In this document: positions 1 through 5,485 of the stretch, piece after piece
Position numbering within the stretch: position 1 is the first letter of the stretch
Layout: each line of letters starts with the position of its first letter
Origin: Methanobacteriota archaeon
Lineage (GTDB): Archaea; Hydrothermarchaeota; Hydrothermarchaeia; Hydrothermarchaeales; JAADFM01
Direction: 5' to 3'
DNA length: 5,716 bases
Assembly (NCBI GenBank): GCA_013152845.1
Contig: JAADFM010000036.1
Location: forward strand, 1-5,716
The notes under the pieces: generated by a model
Databases searched by the model: none
Seen by the model: only the letters and a program-made list of their open reading frames with translations
Told to the model about the DNA's origin: nothing
Made by a program: the position numbers and the translations under genes

Positions 1-2884
1 CCTCCACATCCTCGAACTGCTTCAGCGCGCCCCTGATGTCCTCCAGGCGGGTCTCCAGGCGGGCCATCTCGATGCGCGCCTCCTCGCAGCGTCTCTTCGC
101 CCTGTCCATCTCCTCCATGAGGGTCTCGAGCTTCTCGCCGATGAGTTTGGCAGCCCGGAGTGCGAAATCCCTCTTCCCCTTCAGCTCCCGTATGGCCTTC
201 TTCACCTCCTCCCCTTCTTCCACCATCTCCTTCAGCCTGGCCTCGAGGCCGGCCTTTTCCTCCTCCAGGGCCTTGATGTCCCTGTCCAGGGACGCCCTGC
301 TCCCTGAGCCCTCCTCCAGGGCCTGCTCGAACTCGCGGATTCTCGGCTTCAGTATCTCCTCTATCTTGGACAGGTTCAGGGCCATCTGGTTGCGCCTGGC
401 CTCCCGGTCCCGCTCCAGGGCCAGGACCCGCTCCTCCAGGGCCTTTATGACCTTCAGGGCCTCCTGGACACCGGAGCCCTCCAGTTCCTCCTCGAGGCGG
501 TCCTTCTCCCCTGCTAGCTCCTCCACCTTCGCCCTCTGGGCCTCAACCTCATCCTCCAGGGCCGCAATCTCCGCCTCCCGCCTCCTCACCTCCTTTTTGG
601 CCTCCTGCAGGACGAGGGTCTTCTCCGCGATGTAATCCGTGGTCTCCTCTTTCAGGTCCCTGAGGTGCCTTATCCTCTCCTCCAGGACCTCCAGCTCCCC
701 GGCGCCGTGGGTCTTCAGGCCCTCCACCTCCTCCAGGAGGGAACGCAGCTCCTCCTCCCTGGCGCGCAGTTTCTCCCTCTCCTTCTGGAGTTTTGCCACC
801 TCCTTCTCCAGGGCCTCCACCTCCCTGCGGGAGGCGTCCACCTCCTCGAAACCCGGACCCCGCGCCTTGTGGAACCCGCCGCTCATGATGCCCGAGACCT
901 CCACGATGTCCCCCTCCAGGGTCACCATCCGGGCCTTCCCCATGCCGGCCCTGCGGGCAAAGGCGAGGTCCTTGACCACCACGGTATTCCTGAAGACCAT
1001 CTCGAATGCCTTCCTGAACTCCTCCTTGAAGTCCACAAGCTCCACGGCAAAGCCGACTGCCCTCCTGGCTATCTCCCTCGCCCTGGGGCTGGGGGCTGGG
1101 GGTTTCAGTCTGTTCAGGGGCAGGAAGGTGGCCCTGCCCACCTTGGCCTTCTTCAGGTGTTCGATGCAGGCCTCGGCCACCCGGTCGTCCCTTACCACGA
1201 TGAACTCCAGGCCCCTGCCGGCCGCCGCCTCCACCGCCCGGGCGTACTTGGGGTTGACCTTCCCCAGCTCGGAGACCGTGCCGAAGATGCCCTCCACCTC
1301 CCCCGAGTCCCTTAAGGCCAGGACCGCATCAATGGCCTTGTTGAAGGATATCCTCTTCTGGGTGATCTTCTCCAGGGCCTGGTACCTGGCCTTGAGGTTG
1401 GCATAGGATTCCCTCCTGGCGTCCAGCTGCACCGAGACCCTGCCCAACGCACCCCTCACCTCGGTGAGCTCCTCCTTGAGCCTTGCGCCCTCGATATGGC
1501 TCCTGTCGAGTTTTTCCTGGAGCTCAGAGCGCCTCTTCCTGGAGGACTCCAGTTCAGAACCGAGCTCTTCCAGGCGCTCCCGCCTCTCCCGGAGTTCCCC
1601 TTCCAGGTCTTCGAGGAACTCCCGCTTCCCGTTCAACTGCTCCTCAAGGAGGGCCTTCTTCCTCTCCAGCTCCAGGAGCCTCTCCTGCTCCCGGTCCAGC
1701 AGCCCCCGGAGCCTGACCAGCTCCTCCTTCTGCTTCAGGGCCACCTCCCCCTCCTCGGACATATCCCGGTATCTTGTGTCAACCTCCTTTTTTATCCTTG
1801 CAATCTCCGCCTCCAGGACCCGGCATTCCTCCTCGAGTTCCCGGTTCTCCGCCTCCAGGCCCCTGATGTTATCCTCGGCTGCCCTGATTCCCTCCCTGGC
1901 CGCCTCCTTGCGCTCGTCGATGTTGGCCATCCCTGCCTTCAGGTCCTCGACCTTCTCCTCCTGCCTCTCGATATCGTTCTTCAGCCTCTCGATCTTCCTG
2001 AAGATTGAAAACTGCTCGGTCTCCTCCTTGACGACGATATTGGAGCTTAAGACCTCCGCCTCCTTCTTCTTGACCTCGAGTTTGCCCTTGAGAATCTCTA
2101 TATACCTCTCCCTGCGCCCGATTCCTTCCTCCTCACCCTCCAATGCGGCCTTCAGCTCCTCCAGCCTGGCCCCAATATCCCTGTGCTGGTGCCGCAGGAG
2201 GGTGGCCTTGGAGACCCGCACTTTCTCCTTGAGTTCCTGGTGGCGCAGGGCATCGTCCTTTTCCTTCTCGAGCTTCTGGAGCTGTTCGCGGACCTCCCCC
2301 ATGACGGCCTCCACCTTGGCGATGTTGTCCGAGACCTTGTCCAGCTCCCGCTGGGCCTTCCTCTTCTTGTCGTCGTATTCTGCGATACCGGCGATTTCGT
2401 CGATGATGCCCCGGCGTTCGGTTGGGCTCATCTCGATGAGGTTTGTGATATCCCCCTGGAGGATGATGTTGTGGCCGTCGGGCCTGATGTGTGCCTGGGC
2501 GATGAGGTCCAGGATCTCGGTTCTCGAGGTCCGCTTTCCGTTGAGGCGGTAGACGCTGTTGCCGGTATGGTCCACGGTCCTGGATATCTTTATCTCCGGC
2601 AGGGCGTCAGGAATCTCGCCGCCGCTGTTGTCCAGGTACAGGGACACCGTTGCCTCCTTGGCGGGCTTGCCCTTCTTGCCGCCGTTGAAGATGAGGTCAG
2701 AAAAACGCTCGGCCCGCAGGCTCTTGGAGGATGAGCGGCCAAGGACGAAGCAGATGGCGTCCACGATATTGGACTTCCCGCTCCCGTTTGGGCCCACGAT
2801 GGCGGTGAAGCCCTCGGGGATGGGCAGGGAGAGGCGCTTGAAGGACTTGAAGTTCCTCATTGAAATCTTCGAGATGCGAATCAC
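1..2884 (-). CDS. smc: Chromosome segregation protein SMC (5' 961 codons; 3' end outside window)
   Basis: SMC is an ATPase whose dimers organise and segregate chromosomes by entrapping or extruding DNA. The minus frame is open without a stop from 2884 to base 1. Residues 1-20 form the usual N-terminal strand (IRISKISMRNFKSF). Walker A GPNGSGKS is at residues 31-38 and the Q-loop Gln at 143 (NIILQGDI). The ERRGIIDEIAGIAEYDDKK segment leads into a long Glu/Lys/Arg/Leu-rich coiled coil (about 165-515). The hinge spans about 520-675, with GRGLEF at 556, GRATFLPL at 583-590 and SGIMSGG ending near 669. The second coil then runs to the window edge. Families are usually about 1,170-1,190 residues, so roughly 200 residues, including signature motif and Walker B, lie outside. 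The start is the GTG at 2884-2882, with AAGGAG 10 bases upstream; it places the conserved IRISKI at the N-terminus. An in-frame GTG at 2914-2912 would add only a basic ten-residue tail. The Q-loop region reads as archaeal. Confidence 0.97.
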   Translation of the reverse strand, partial: MIRISKISMRNFKSFKRLSLPIPEGFTAIVGPNGSGKSNIVDAICFVLGRSSSKSLRAERFSDLIFNGGKKGKPAKEATVSLYLDNSGGEIPDALPEIKISRTVDHTGNSVYRLNGKRTSRTEILDLIAQAHIRPDGHNIILQGDITNLIEMSPTERRGIIDEIAGIAEYDDKKRKAQRELDKVSDNIAKVEAVMGEVREQLQKLEKEKDDALRHQELKEKVRVSKATLLRHQHRDIGARLEELKAALEGEEEGIGRRERYIEILKGKLEVKKKEAEVLSSNIVVKEETEQFSIFRKIERLKNDIERQEEKVEDLKAGMANIDERKEAAREGIRAAEDNIRGLEAENRELEEECRVLEAEIARIKKEVDTRYRDMSEEGEVALKQKEELVRLRGLLDREQERLLELERKKALLEEQLNGKREFLEDLEGELRERRERLEELGSELESSRKRRSELQEKLDRSHIEGARLKEELTEVRGALGRVSVQLDARRESYANLKARYQALEKITQKRISFNKAIDAVLALRDSGEVEGIFGTVSELGKVNPKYARAVEAAAGRGLEFIVVRDDRVAEACIEHLKKAKVGRATFLPLNRLKPPAPSPRAREIARRAVGFAVELVDFKEEFRKAFEMVFRNTVVVKDLAFARRAGMGKARMVTLEGDIVEVSGIMSGGFHKARGPGFEEVDASRREVEALEKEVAKLQKEREKLRAREEELRSLLEEVEGLKTHGAGELEVLEERIRHLRDLKEETTDYIAEKTLVLQEAKKEVRRREAEIAALEDEVEAQRAKVEELAGEKDRLEEELEGSGVQEALKVIKALEERVLALERDREARRNQMALNLSKIEEILKPRIREFEQALEEGSGSRASLDRDIKALEEEKAGLEARLKEMVEEGEEVKKAIRELKGKRDFALRAAKLIGEKLETLMEEMDRAKRRCEEARIEMARLETRLEDIRGALKQFEDVE
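1085..1120 (+). other. Possible G-quadruplex motif inside smc
   Basis: On the plus strand four G runs occur in 36 bases: four at 1085-1088, five at 1091-1095, five at 1098-1102 and four at 1117-1120. The loops are CT, CT and a 14-base third loop. The G-rich strand is the template strand of smc. The stretch encodes a Pro/Ala/Ser linker (PPAPSP, residues 595-600) in the middle of the hinge, so codon use for proline alone could create it. Confidence 0.35.
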
Positions 2885-2891
2885 CGGGACG

Positions 2892-3134
2892 TCACTCCTT
2901 CTCCTCCTTTTCACCCCTCTCTAATAAATGTAGTGTAAGGGCCATGGACAGCCCCGCCACCGCCCCCTTGGCCAGGCCCTCCCTGTCCAGCTCCGAGAGG
3001 GCCTTTTCTGCGGTGAAGCCGCCTCCCACCGACTCCTCGATGCTCTTGGTCCCCCACCGGATGAGGTGGCGCTGGAGGCGCATGAGGAGCTCGTACTCCT
3101 TGGGAGTGATCTGGATGGTTCGATAGCTGGCCAT
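2892..3134 (-). CDS. Small conserved-looking protein upstream of smc, function unknown (80 aa)
   Basis: I do not recognise this protein. It begins MASYRTIQITPKEYELL, a short predicted strand followed by a helix rich in Leu/Arg (MRLQRHLIRWG, about residues 18-28). It then has a Gly-rich turn (VGGGF, 36-40), a second helix with alternating charges (AEKALSELDREGLAKGA), a small-residue/hydrophobic helix (VAGLSMALTLHLLER) and an acidic-basic tail. There is no signal peptide; it is likely cytoplasmic. The ATG at 3134 has AGGTAG a few bases upstream and a strong TATA box further up. The stop codon is 7 bases before the smc GTG and its last codons carry the smc Shine-Dalgarno, so the two are probably one operon with coupled translation. 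An accessory role with SMC is inference from position only. A small DNA-binding fold is possible but not shown. Confidence 0.8.
   Translation of the reverse strand: MASYRTIQITPKEYELLMRLQRHLIRWGTKSIEESVGGGFTAEKALSELDREGLAKGAVAGLSMALTLHLLERGEKEEKE
2895..2907 (-). promoter_or_regulatory. Shine-Dalgarno for smc, inside the end of the upstream gene
   Basis: Read on the minus strand this is a double purine-rich block, GGAGGAG followed by AAGGAG. The second block ends 10 bases before the GTG chosen as smc start. The same bases encode the KEEKE tail of the 80-residue upstream protein, so ribosomes finishing that gene are placed on the smc start region. This decides the GTG at 2884 over the internal ATG at codon 9. 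Confidence 0.7.
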
Positions 3135-3170
3135 TACTACCTGTTACTAAATGTAGTAGATAGTTACTAT
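3134..3170. promoter_or_regulatory. TTACTA repeats between TATA box and start codon (possible operator)
   Basis: On the plus strand TTACTA occurs three times here, at about 3134, 3144 and 3164. TACTAC (3135-3140) also has an inverted partner GTAGTA (3153-3158). The repeats cover the expected transcription start and leader of the 80-aa/smc operon, where a bound repressor would act. A further TTACTA lies just before the EamA start (about 3533). The motif is short and in AT-rich DNA, so chance is a real alternative. Confidence 0.3.
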
Positions 3171-3177
3171 ATAAACC
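3166..3177 (-). promoter_or_regulatory. Archaeal TATA box for the 80-aa gene and smc operon
   Basis: On the minus strand the sequence reads GGTTTATATAGT, an excellent archaeal TATA box (core TTTATATA at 3175-3168). Its centre is about 37 bases upstream of the ATG at 3134. With the usual 25-base spacing, transcription would start near 3146 and leave a leader of roughly 10 bases containing the weak Shine-Dalgarno AGGTAG. It lies in the 70-base gap after the winged-helix gene. Confidence 0.65.
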
Positions 3178-3204
3178 TATCGATAGCCAGGGAACTGCCG
3201 GTCT

Positions 3205-3489
3205 TCAGCCCTCCCTCCTCAGGAGCAGGTCCCCTCTCCTGCTCAGGGTGTAATAGGTGTGGTGCTGGTGGGTGGCGAGCTTCCTCTTCAGCCTGGCATG
3301 TTTCCTCTTGAGTATCCCGGAGGGCACCTTCTCCACCAGGCCCTGCTCAAGGAGGCAATCCAGCTTGTCCTGGACCCTCTCCCCGGGCACCCCCAGGTTC
3401 CTGGCCAGGGATTTGACGTAGTCGGATCTTGCTGCCCGGAGGTGGATGAGGATGTCCCGGGCCAGGGGGTCCTTCAGCGCATCTTCCAT
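3205..3489 (-). CDS. Winged-helix protein, DUF2250-like (94 aa)
   Basis: This is a probable DNA-binding protein. After a short start (MEDALKDPLARDILIHL) come the helices of a winged helix. DYVKSLARNLGVPGERVQDKL (about 23-43) is the helix-turn-helix and LLEQGLVEKV (46-55) the start of the wing. A strongly basic stretch (KRKHARLKRK, 61-70) follows, then HHTYYTLSRRGDLLLR (76-91), the closing strand/helix. This order and the HHTYY-LSRRG ending resemble the archaeal DUF2250 family as I remember it; targets of that family are not known to me. The frame stays open upstream to 3714, but that part lies opposite the EamA gene and is low-complexity and His/Gln/Glu-rich, so I use the ATG at 3489. It has no strong Shine-Dalgarno and may be leaderless from the AT-rich element about 28 bases upstream. 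It could regulate its divergent EamA neighbour or itself. Confidence 0.75.
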   Translation of the reverse strand: MEDALKDPLARDILIHLRAARSDYVKSLARNLGVPGERVQDKLDCLLEQGLVEKVPSGILKRKHARLKRKLATHQHHTYYTLSRRGDLLLRREG

Positions 3490-3504
3490 TGGATAACCTT
3501 GGTC

Positions 3505-3525
3505 CCTTTTCTTTTTATTTGTTAA
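3505..3525. promoter_or_regulatory. Shared AT-rich promoter core between divergent genes
   Basis: The 54-base gap between the two starts (3489 minus, 3544 plus) contains one AT-rich block, TTTTCTTTTTATTTGTTAA on the plus strand. Its centre is about 28 bases from both start codons, the distance expected for an archaeal TATA box driving leaderless messages. Neither gene has a good Shine-Dalgarno, which fits. Two overlapping TATA boxes or one used both ways cannot be told apart by eye. Confidence 0.5.
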
Positions 3526-3543
3526 TCCCTTCCTTACTAGGTT

Positions 3544-3963
3544 ATGAAGCCCGATATAACCCTCCTGGGTTTTGCCATCATCGTCATGTGGGGCCTGTGG
3601 GGGTTCCTCTACAAGTACGGCATCCAGAAGCTCGGGCTCCTGCCGGCCCTCTTTGTGACCACCGCAGTGTACACGGTGGCCAATGTCATCGTCCTGGTGT
3701 ACCTGGCAAGGCACGGCGTCTCCTTTCCCTTCGAGGGCGCCACCCCCCTCATCGCCATGGGCACCATCTTCGGGGTCTCGGCCTCCCTCCTCTTCATGTA
3801 CGCCCTCCAGAGGTTCCCGGGCAGTACGGTCATACCCATGACGGCCCTCTACCCGGCGGTCTCGGCTGTGCTGGCCATCGTCATCCTGAAGGAGCAGGTC
3901 AAGGCAGTCAACGCCCTGGGCATCATCCTGGCAGTCATCGCCGGCTATTTCCTCACCCGGTGA
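3544..3963 (+). CDS. Half-size EamA/DMT-superfamily membrane transporter (139 aa)
   Basis: This is an integral membrane protein of the drug/metabolite transporter superfamily; the substrate cannot be told from sequence. Five hydrophobic segments are visible at about residues 5-23, 31-55, 67-88, 94-115 and 121-138, which is one EamA domain. The typical EamA signature is present: MYALQRFPGSTVIPMTALYP, then VSAVLAIVILKEQ with Pro104 and Glu117. Two-domain members are about 280-300 residues with ten segments, so this single-domain form should work as a dimer, perhaps in dual topology. Positive charges sit in the loops K24/K29 and K116/K120. The ATG at 3544 lacks a Shine-Dalgarno and lies about 29 bases from the AT-rich core, suggesting a leaderless message. 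The gene stands alone, divergent from the winged-helix gene and convergent with vapC. Confidence 0.9.
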   Translation: MKPDITLLGFAIIVMWGLWGFLYKYGIQKLGLLPALFVTTAVYTVANVIVLVYLARHGVSFPFEGATPLIAMGTIFGVSASLLFMYALQRFPGSTVIPMTALYPAVSAVLAIVILKEQVKAVNALGIILAVIAGYFLTR

Positions 3964-4001
3964 GGAGACCCTGCTCCCATTCTTATCGCCAAGCTCTGTA
4001 C

Positions 4002-4020
4002 CCGCCCTCTGAGAAGGCGG
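4002..4020. repeat. Short hairpin between convergent genes
   Basis: CCGCC at 4002-4006 pairs with GGCGG at 4016-4020, and after one mismatch TC pairs with GA inside, leaving a three-base loop. It lies 38 bases after the EamA stop and before the vapC 3' end. No T tract follows on either strand, so a bacterial-style terminator is not supported; it may protect transcript ends or be chance. Confidence 0.3.
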
Positions 4021-4064
4021 AGTTTATCAGGAAGGTGAGGATTCCCAGCCAGCCTGATTTGTCT

Positions 4065-4090
4065 GATGAAAACATGATTAATAAAAGACC
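4065..4090 (-). terminator. T-rich archaeal-type terminator after vapC
   Basis: Directly past the vapC stop the minus strand carries TCTTTTATTAAT and then GTTTTCATC, two T4 runs within 26 bases. Archaeal RNA polymerase commonly terminates at oligo-T runs without a hairpin, so this is a likely end for the vapBC message. The plus strand here is A-rich and would not stop EamA transcription. Confidence 0.4.
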
Positions 4091-4092
4091 GC

Positions 4093-4536
4093 TTATGGTT
4101 CTTCTCCTGGGTCTTGTCTATAATATTCCGACAGATGCCTTGCCCACTTCAAATCGGCCAGTTTGTCCAACAATCTTTCATCTGCTGTGTAGAACTCTAT
4201 TCCCATCTCCTTGGCCAGCGCTACATAAGTAGCATCATAGATGGTAATGCCATGGTCATAGGCCATGTCAATGGTGGTGCCGGCATTGAAAGGAACAAGG
4301 AGAAGCTGGTATCCCTCTATTACAGAAGCCACCTTCTCCAGGTCGGCCTTCCCGAAGTCCAGGTTATATCGCAGGGCGTTCAGGACCTCATAGGGCATAA
4401 GGTCAGGGGAGACAAGGTCCACCAGTCCTCTGGCATAATCCTTTAAGAGGGCCTCGGCCTTTTCACTGTGGACCTCCTCAAGGAACCACTTGACCGCCAC
4501 GGAGGCATCAACGACTATCTTCTCGCTTCCCTCCAC
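4093..4536 (-). CDS. vapC: VapC-type PIN-domain toxin ribonuclease (147 aa)
   Basis: This is a PIN-domain endoribonuclease, the toxin of a type II toxin-antitoxin pair. Family members cleave tRNA, rRNA or mRNA with Mg2+ or Mn2+; the target here is unknown. The acidic metal-binding residues are all in place: Asp10 (IVVDASVAVKWF), Glu50 (PYEVLNAL), Asp101 (IYDATYVALA) and Asp119 (FYTADERL). The length is ordinary for VapC (about 130-150). The start is GTG at 4536, 8 bases after an AAGGAG. It overlaps the last 22 bases of vapB in another frame, typical of coupled antitoxin-toxin genes. No key residue is missing, so it should be active. Expression is probably held down by the VapBC complex on the repeats upstream of vapB. 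A stop follows promptly, then a T-rich end. Confidence 0.93.
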   Translation of the reverse strand: MEGSEKIVVDASVAVKWFLEEVHSEKAEALLKDYARGLVDLVSPDLMPYEVLNALRYNLDFGKADLEKVASVIEGYQLLLVPFNAGTTIDMAYDHGITIYDATYVALAKEMGIEFYTADERLLDKLADLKWARHLSEYYRQDPGEEP

Positions 4537-4757
4537 CGTCTAATCTCCTTGGTGCTGTCGAAGCCGGGGCTCTTCCTCCTGAGTTTTTGTGTGACTTCAA
4601 TGGAGTCCAAGAGGCGCCTGCGGTCTATCCTCCTTATCTCCTCCATCTTCAGCCTCTCCTTTATACCCCGTCGGACCACCTCGCTCCAGTTAATGTCCCG
4701 GCGGGCATCCATGGCCCTCTTGGTCTCGTCGTCTACCCTGATGCTGATTGTAGGCAT
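4515..4757 (-). CDS. vapB: VapB-type antitoxin, ribbon-helix-helix (80 aa)
   Basis: This antitoxin neutralises the downstream PIN toxin and binds its own promoter as a dimer. The N-terminus has the ribbon-helix-helix pattern: strand PTISIRVDDE (residues 2-11), first helix TKRAMDARR (12-20), turn DINW, and second helix SEVVRRGIKERL (25-36). The NWSEVVRRGIKERL segment is typical of archaeal antitoxins of this kind. The rest (about 38-80) is Arg/Glu/Lys-rich and should be the disordered arm that wraps the toxin (RRLLDSIEVTQKLRRK onward). The ATG at 4757 has no clear Shine-Dalgarno; promoter-like AT-rich repeats lie about 28 bases upstream, so a leaderless or very short leader message is likely. 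It overlaps vapC by 22 bases. The assignment rests on the fold pattern and the adjacent toxin. Confidence 0.88.
   Translation of the reverse strand: MPTISIRVDDETKRAMDARRDINWSEVVRRGIKERLKMEEIRRIDRRRLLDSIEVTQKLRRKSPGFDSTKEIRRWREARR
4545..4550 (-). promoter_or_regulatory. Shine-Dalgarno deciding the vapC start
   Basis: AAGGAG on the minus strand lies 8 bases before the GTG at 4536, inside the 3' end of vapB. It supports the overlapping GTG over any later start, and it means the toxin has its own ribosome site besides coupling to vapB. Confidence 0.65.
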
Positions 4758-4777
4758 ACCATATCGCTTATCATTAA

Positions 4778-4810
4778 CGTATTACAGATTTTTGTAATAC
4801 AAGTAATACG
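4778..4810. promoter_or_regulatory. GTAATAC repeats upstream of vapB, likely autoregulatory operator and promoter
   Basis: CGTATTAC at 4778-4785 is the exact inverse of GTAATACG at 4803-4810. A second GTAATAC sits between them at 4794-4800, nine bases from the third copy. The A/T-rich middle (ACAGATTTTTGT) reads as a TATA-like element for vapB, about 28-38 bases from its ATG. Three half-sites around a promoter core suit a VapB ribbon-helix-helix dimer or the VapBC complex. Binding is inferred, not shown. Confidence 0.6.
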
Positions 4811-5116
4811 GGCTGGATGTTGAAAAGAACTACAAGACTAACAACTTCTGCTTTACAACCGGCTCAAACGTGGGCTTGATGGTTTTGATAGGAAGCATCA
4901 TGGCAGATATTGCAGTTGAAATGGCAAGTGTGGGATTGGGAACCGCCCTGGCTGTCGGCATCGCAGGCTTCGGAGCAAGCGTGTATTCAGAAAAAGTCAC
5001 TCACTGGCCAAAGCATCATAGTTGTGCTTGGAGTGGGGATACTGGAAGGCACTGTAGTATATTACCCAATTTCTAATCAACAACTATCTCGCCACATGCT
5101 GTGTTACTTAACTTAA
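4807..5116 (+). pseudogene. Frameshifted membrane-hairpin remnant, possibly A-type ATPase proteolipid subunit
   Basis: One frame (open from 4807, stop at 5076) reads a hydrophobic segment (GLMVLIGSIMADIAVEMASV), then a glycine-rich helix (GLGTALAVGIAGFGASV) and a polar YSEK turn, before losing sense near 5008. From about 5003 the next frame continues with GQSIIVVLGVGILEGTVVYY and stops at 5116. Read together across a one-base shift around 5005, this resembles the K/c proteolipid of A/V-type ATPases: a Gly/Ala-rich helix, a polar SEK loop, then FGQSII-like entry into a helix with an acidic residue. The match is loose and there is no good start codon or ribosome site (first GTG at 4870). I treat it as a decayed fragment. 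It might also be an unrelated membrane peptide or chance. Confidence 0.3.
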
Positions 5117-5485
5117 GAGTATTTCCTTCTTCTTTCGTAAAAAATTTACAATTTTGTGTTGCTGTGCCTTTCTGTCCTTGATACAATATATTAACCACTC
5201 TGTCTTTTTTACATCAAGTATCTCGAAACTTCTTACATATATGCCTCTTTCTTTAAGGGTATCAAGATACCCATAAAATTAGCTAATATGGGAAACTGGT
5301 TTCTCCAATATAATTGGCTATGGATGTTGATCGTGCCCGTACCAGAGGTTTTTTGCCAGATGTTGAAGCTCTACCGAACTCCCATTAACACCCTTCAAGA
5401 CACCTTTGATGACCTCCACCGGGTCACCCGTAAACTCGGTTTCTTCCATTTCATCCTTGGACTGGGGGGATTTTCTCTCTGCCAT
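5108..5485 (-). pseudogene. Interrupted reading frame downstream of aspS, unknown family
   Basis: From an ATG at 5485, 31 bases after the aspS stop, a 55-codon frame begins MAERKSPQSKDEMEE and ends at a TAG (5320-5318). The same frame continues PIILEKPVSHIS to a TAA (5281-5279). It then runs 56 more codons that look like structured protein: YLDTLKERGIYVRSFEIL, then VKKTEWLIYCIKD and HKIVNFLRKKKEILL, ending at a TAA (5110-5108). The last part could form helix-strand-strand-helix. That all three pieces share one phase suggests a single gene of about 120 codons broken by two stops. I cannot name a family. Alternatives are a real 55-residue protein followed by noncoding DNA, or chance openness; the region is AT-rich, where long open frames are less likely by chance. 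Confidence 0.3.

Noticed and set aside
240..1400. Repeated CTCCAGGGCC-like words on the plus strand, looking like dispersed repeats
   Set aside because: Read on the minus strand they are the codons for Ala-Leu-Glu(-Glu) heptads of the coiled coil with biased codon choice; spacing is irregular.
36..2924. Long plus-strand open frames opposite smc, rich in Ser, Arg and Leu
   Set aside because: They are the antisense of a GAG/CTG/AAG-rich coiled-coil gene, have monotonous Ser/Arg/Leu composition and no family features. The minus frame carries all SMC motifs.
2925..3157. Ten-base word TAAATGTAGT occurring at 2925-2934 and 3148-3157
   Set aside because: One copy is in coding sequence (end of the 80-aa gene) and the other in its leader. 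There is no third copy nearby and no further identity around them, so it is probably chance.
3490..3714. Upstream extension of the winged-helix frame to an ATG at 3714 (169 residues)
   Set aside because: The added 75 residues lie opposite the N-terminal half of the EamA gene, are compositionally odd and cross the promoter gap. The ATG at 3489 gives a normal winged-helix length.
3609..3839. Minus-strand 76-codon frame inside the EamA gene
   Set aside because: It is antisense to a gene with clear transmembrane helices and EamA motifs; its translation has no recognisable features.
4114..4823. Plus-strand open frames opposite vapB and vapC
   Set aside because: The minus-strand frames carry PIN catalytic residues and a ribbon-helix-helix; the plus frames have no motif or ribosome site.
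5318..5320. TAG in the frame after aspS read as pyrrolysine
   Set aside because: A TAA in the same phase follows after 12 codons, nothing in the window indicates a pyrrolysine system, and simple decay explains both stops.
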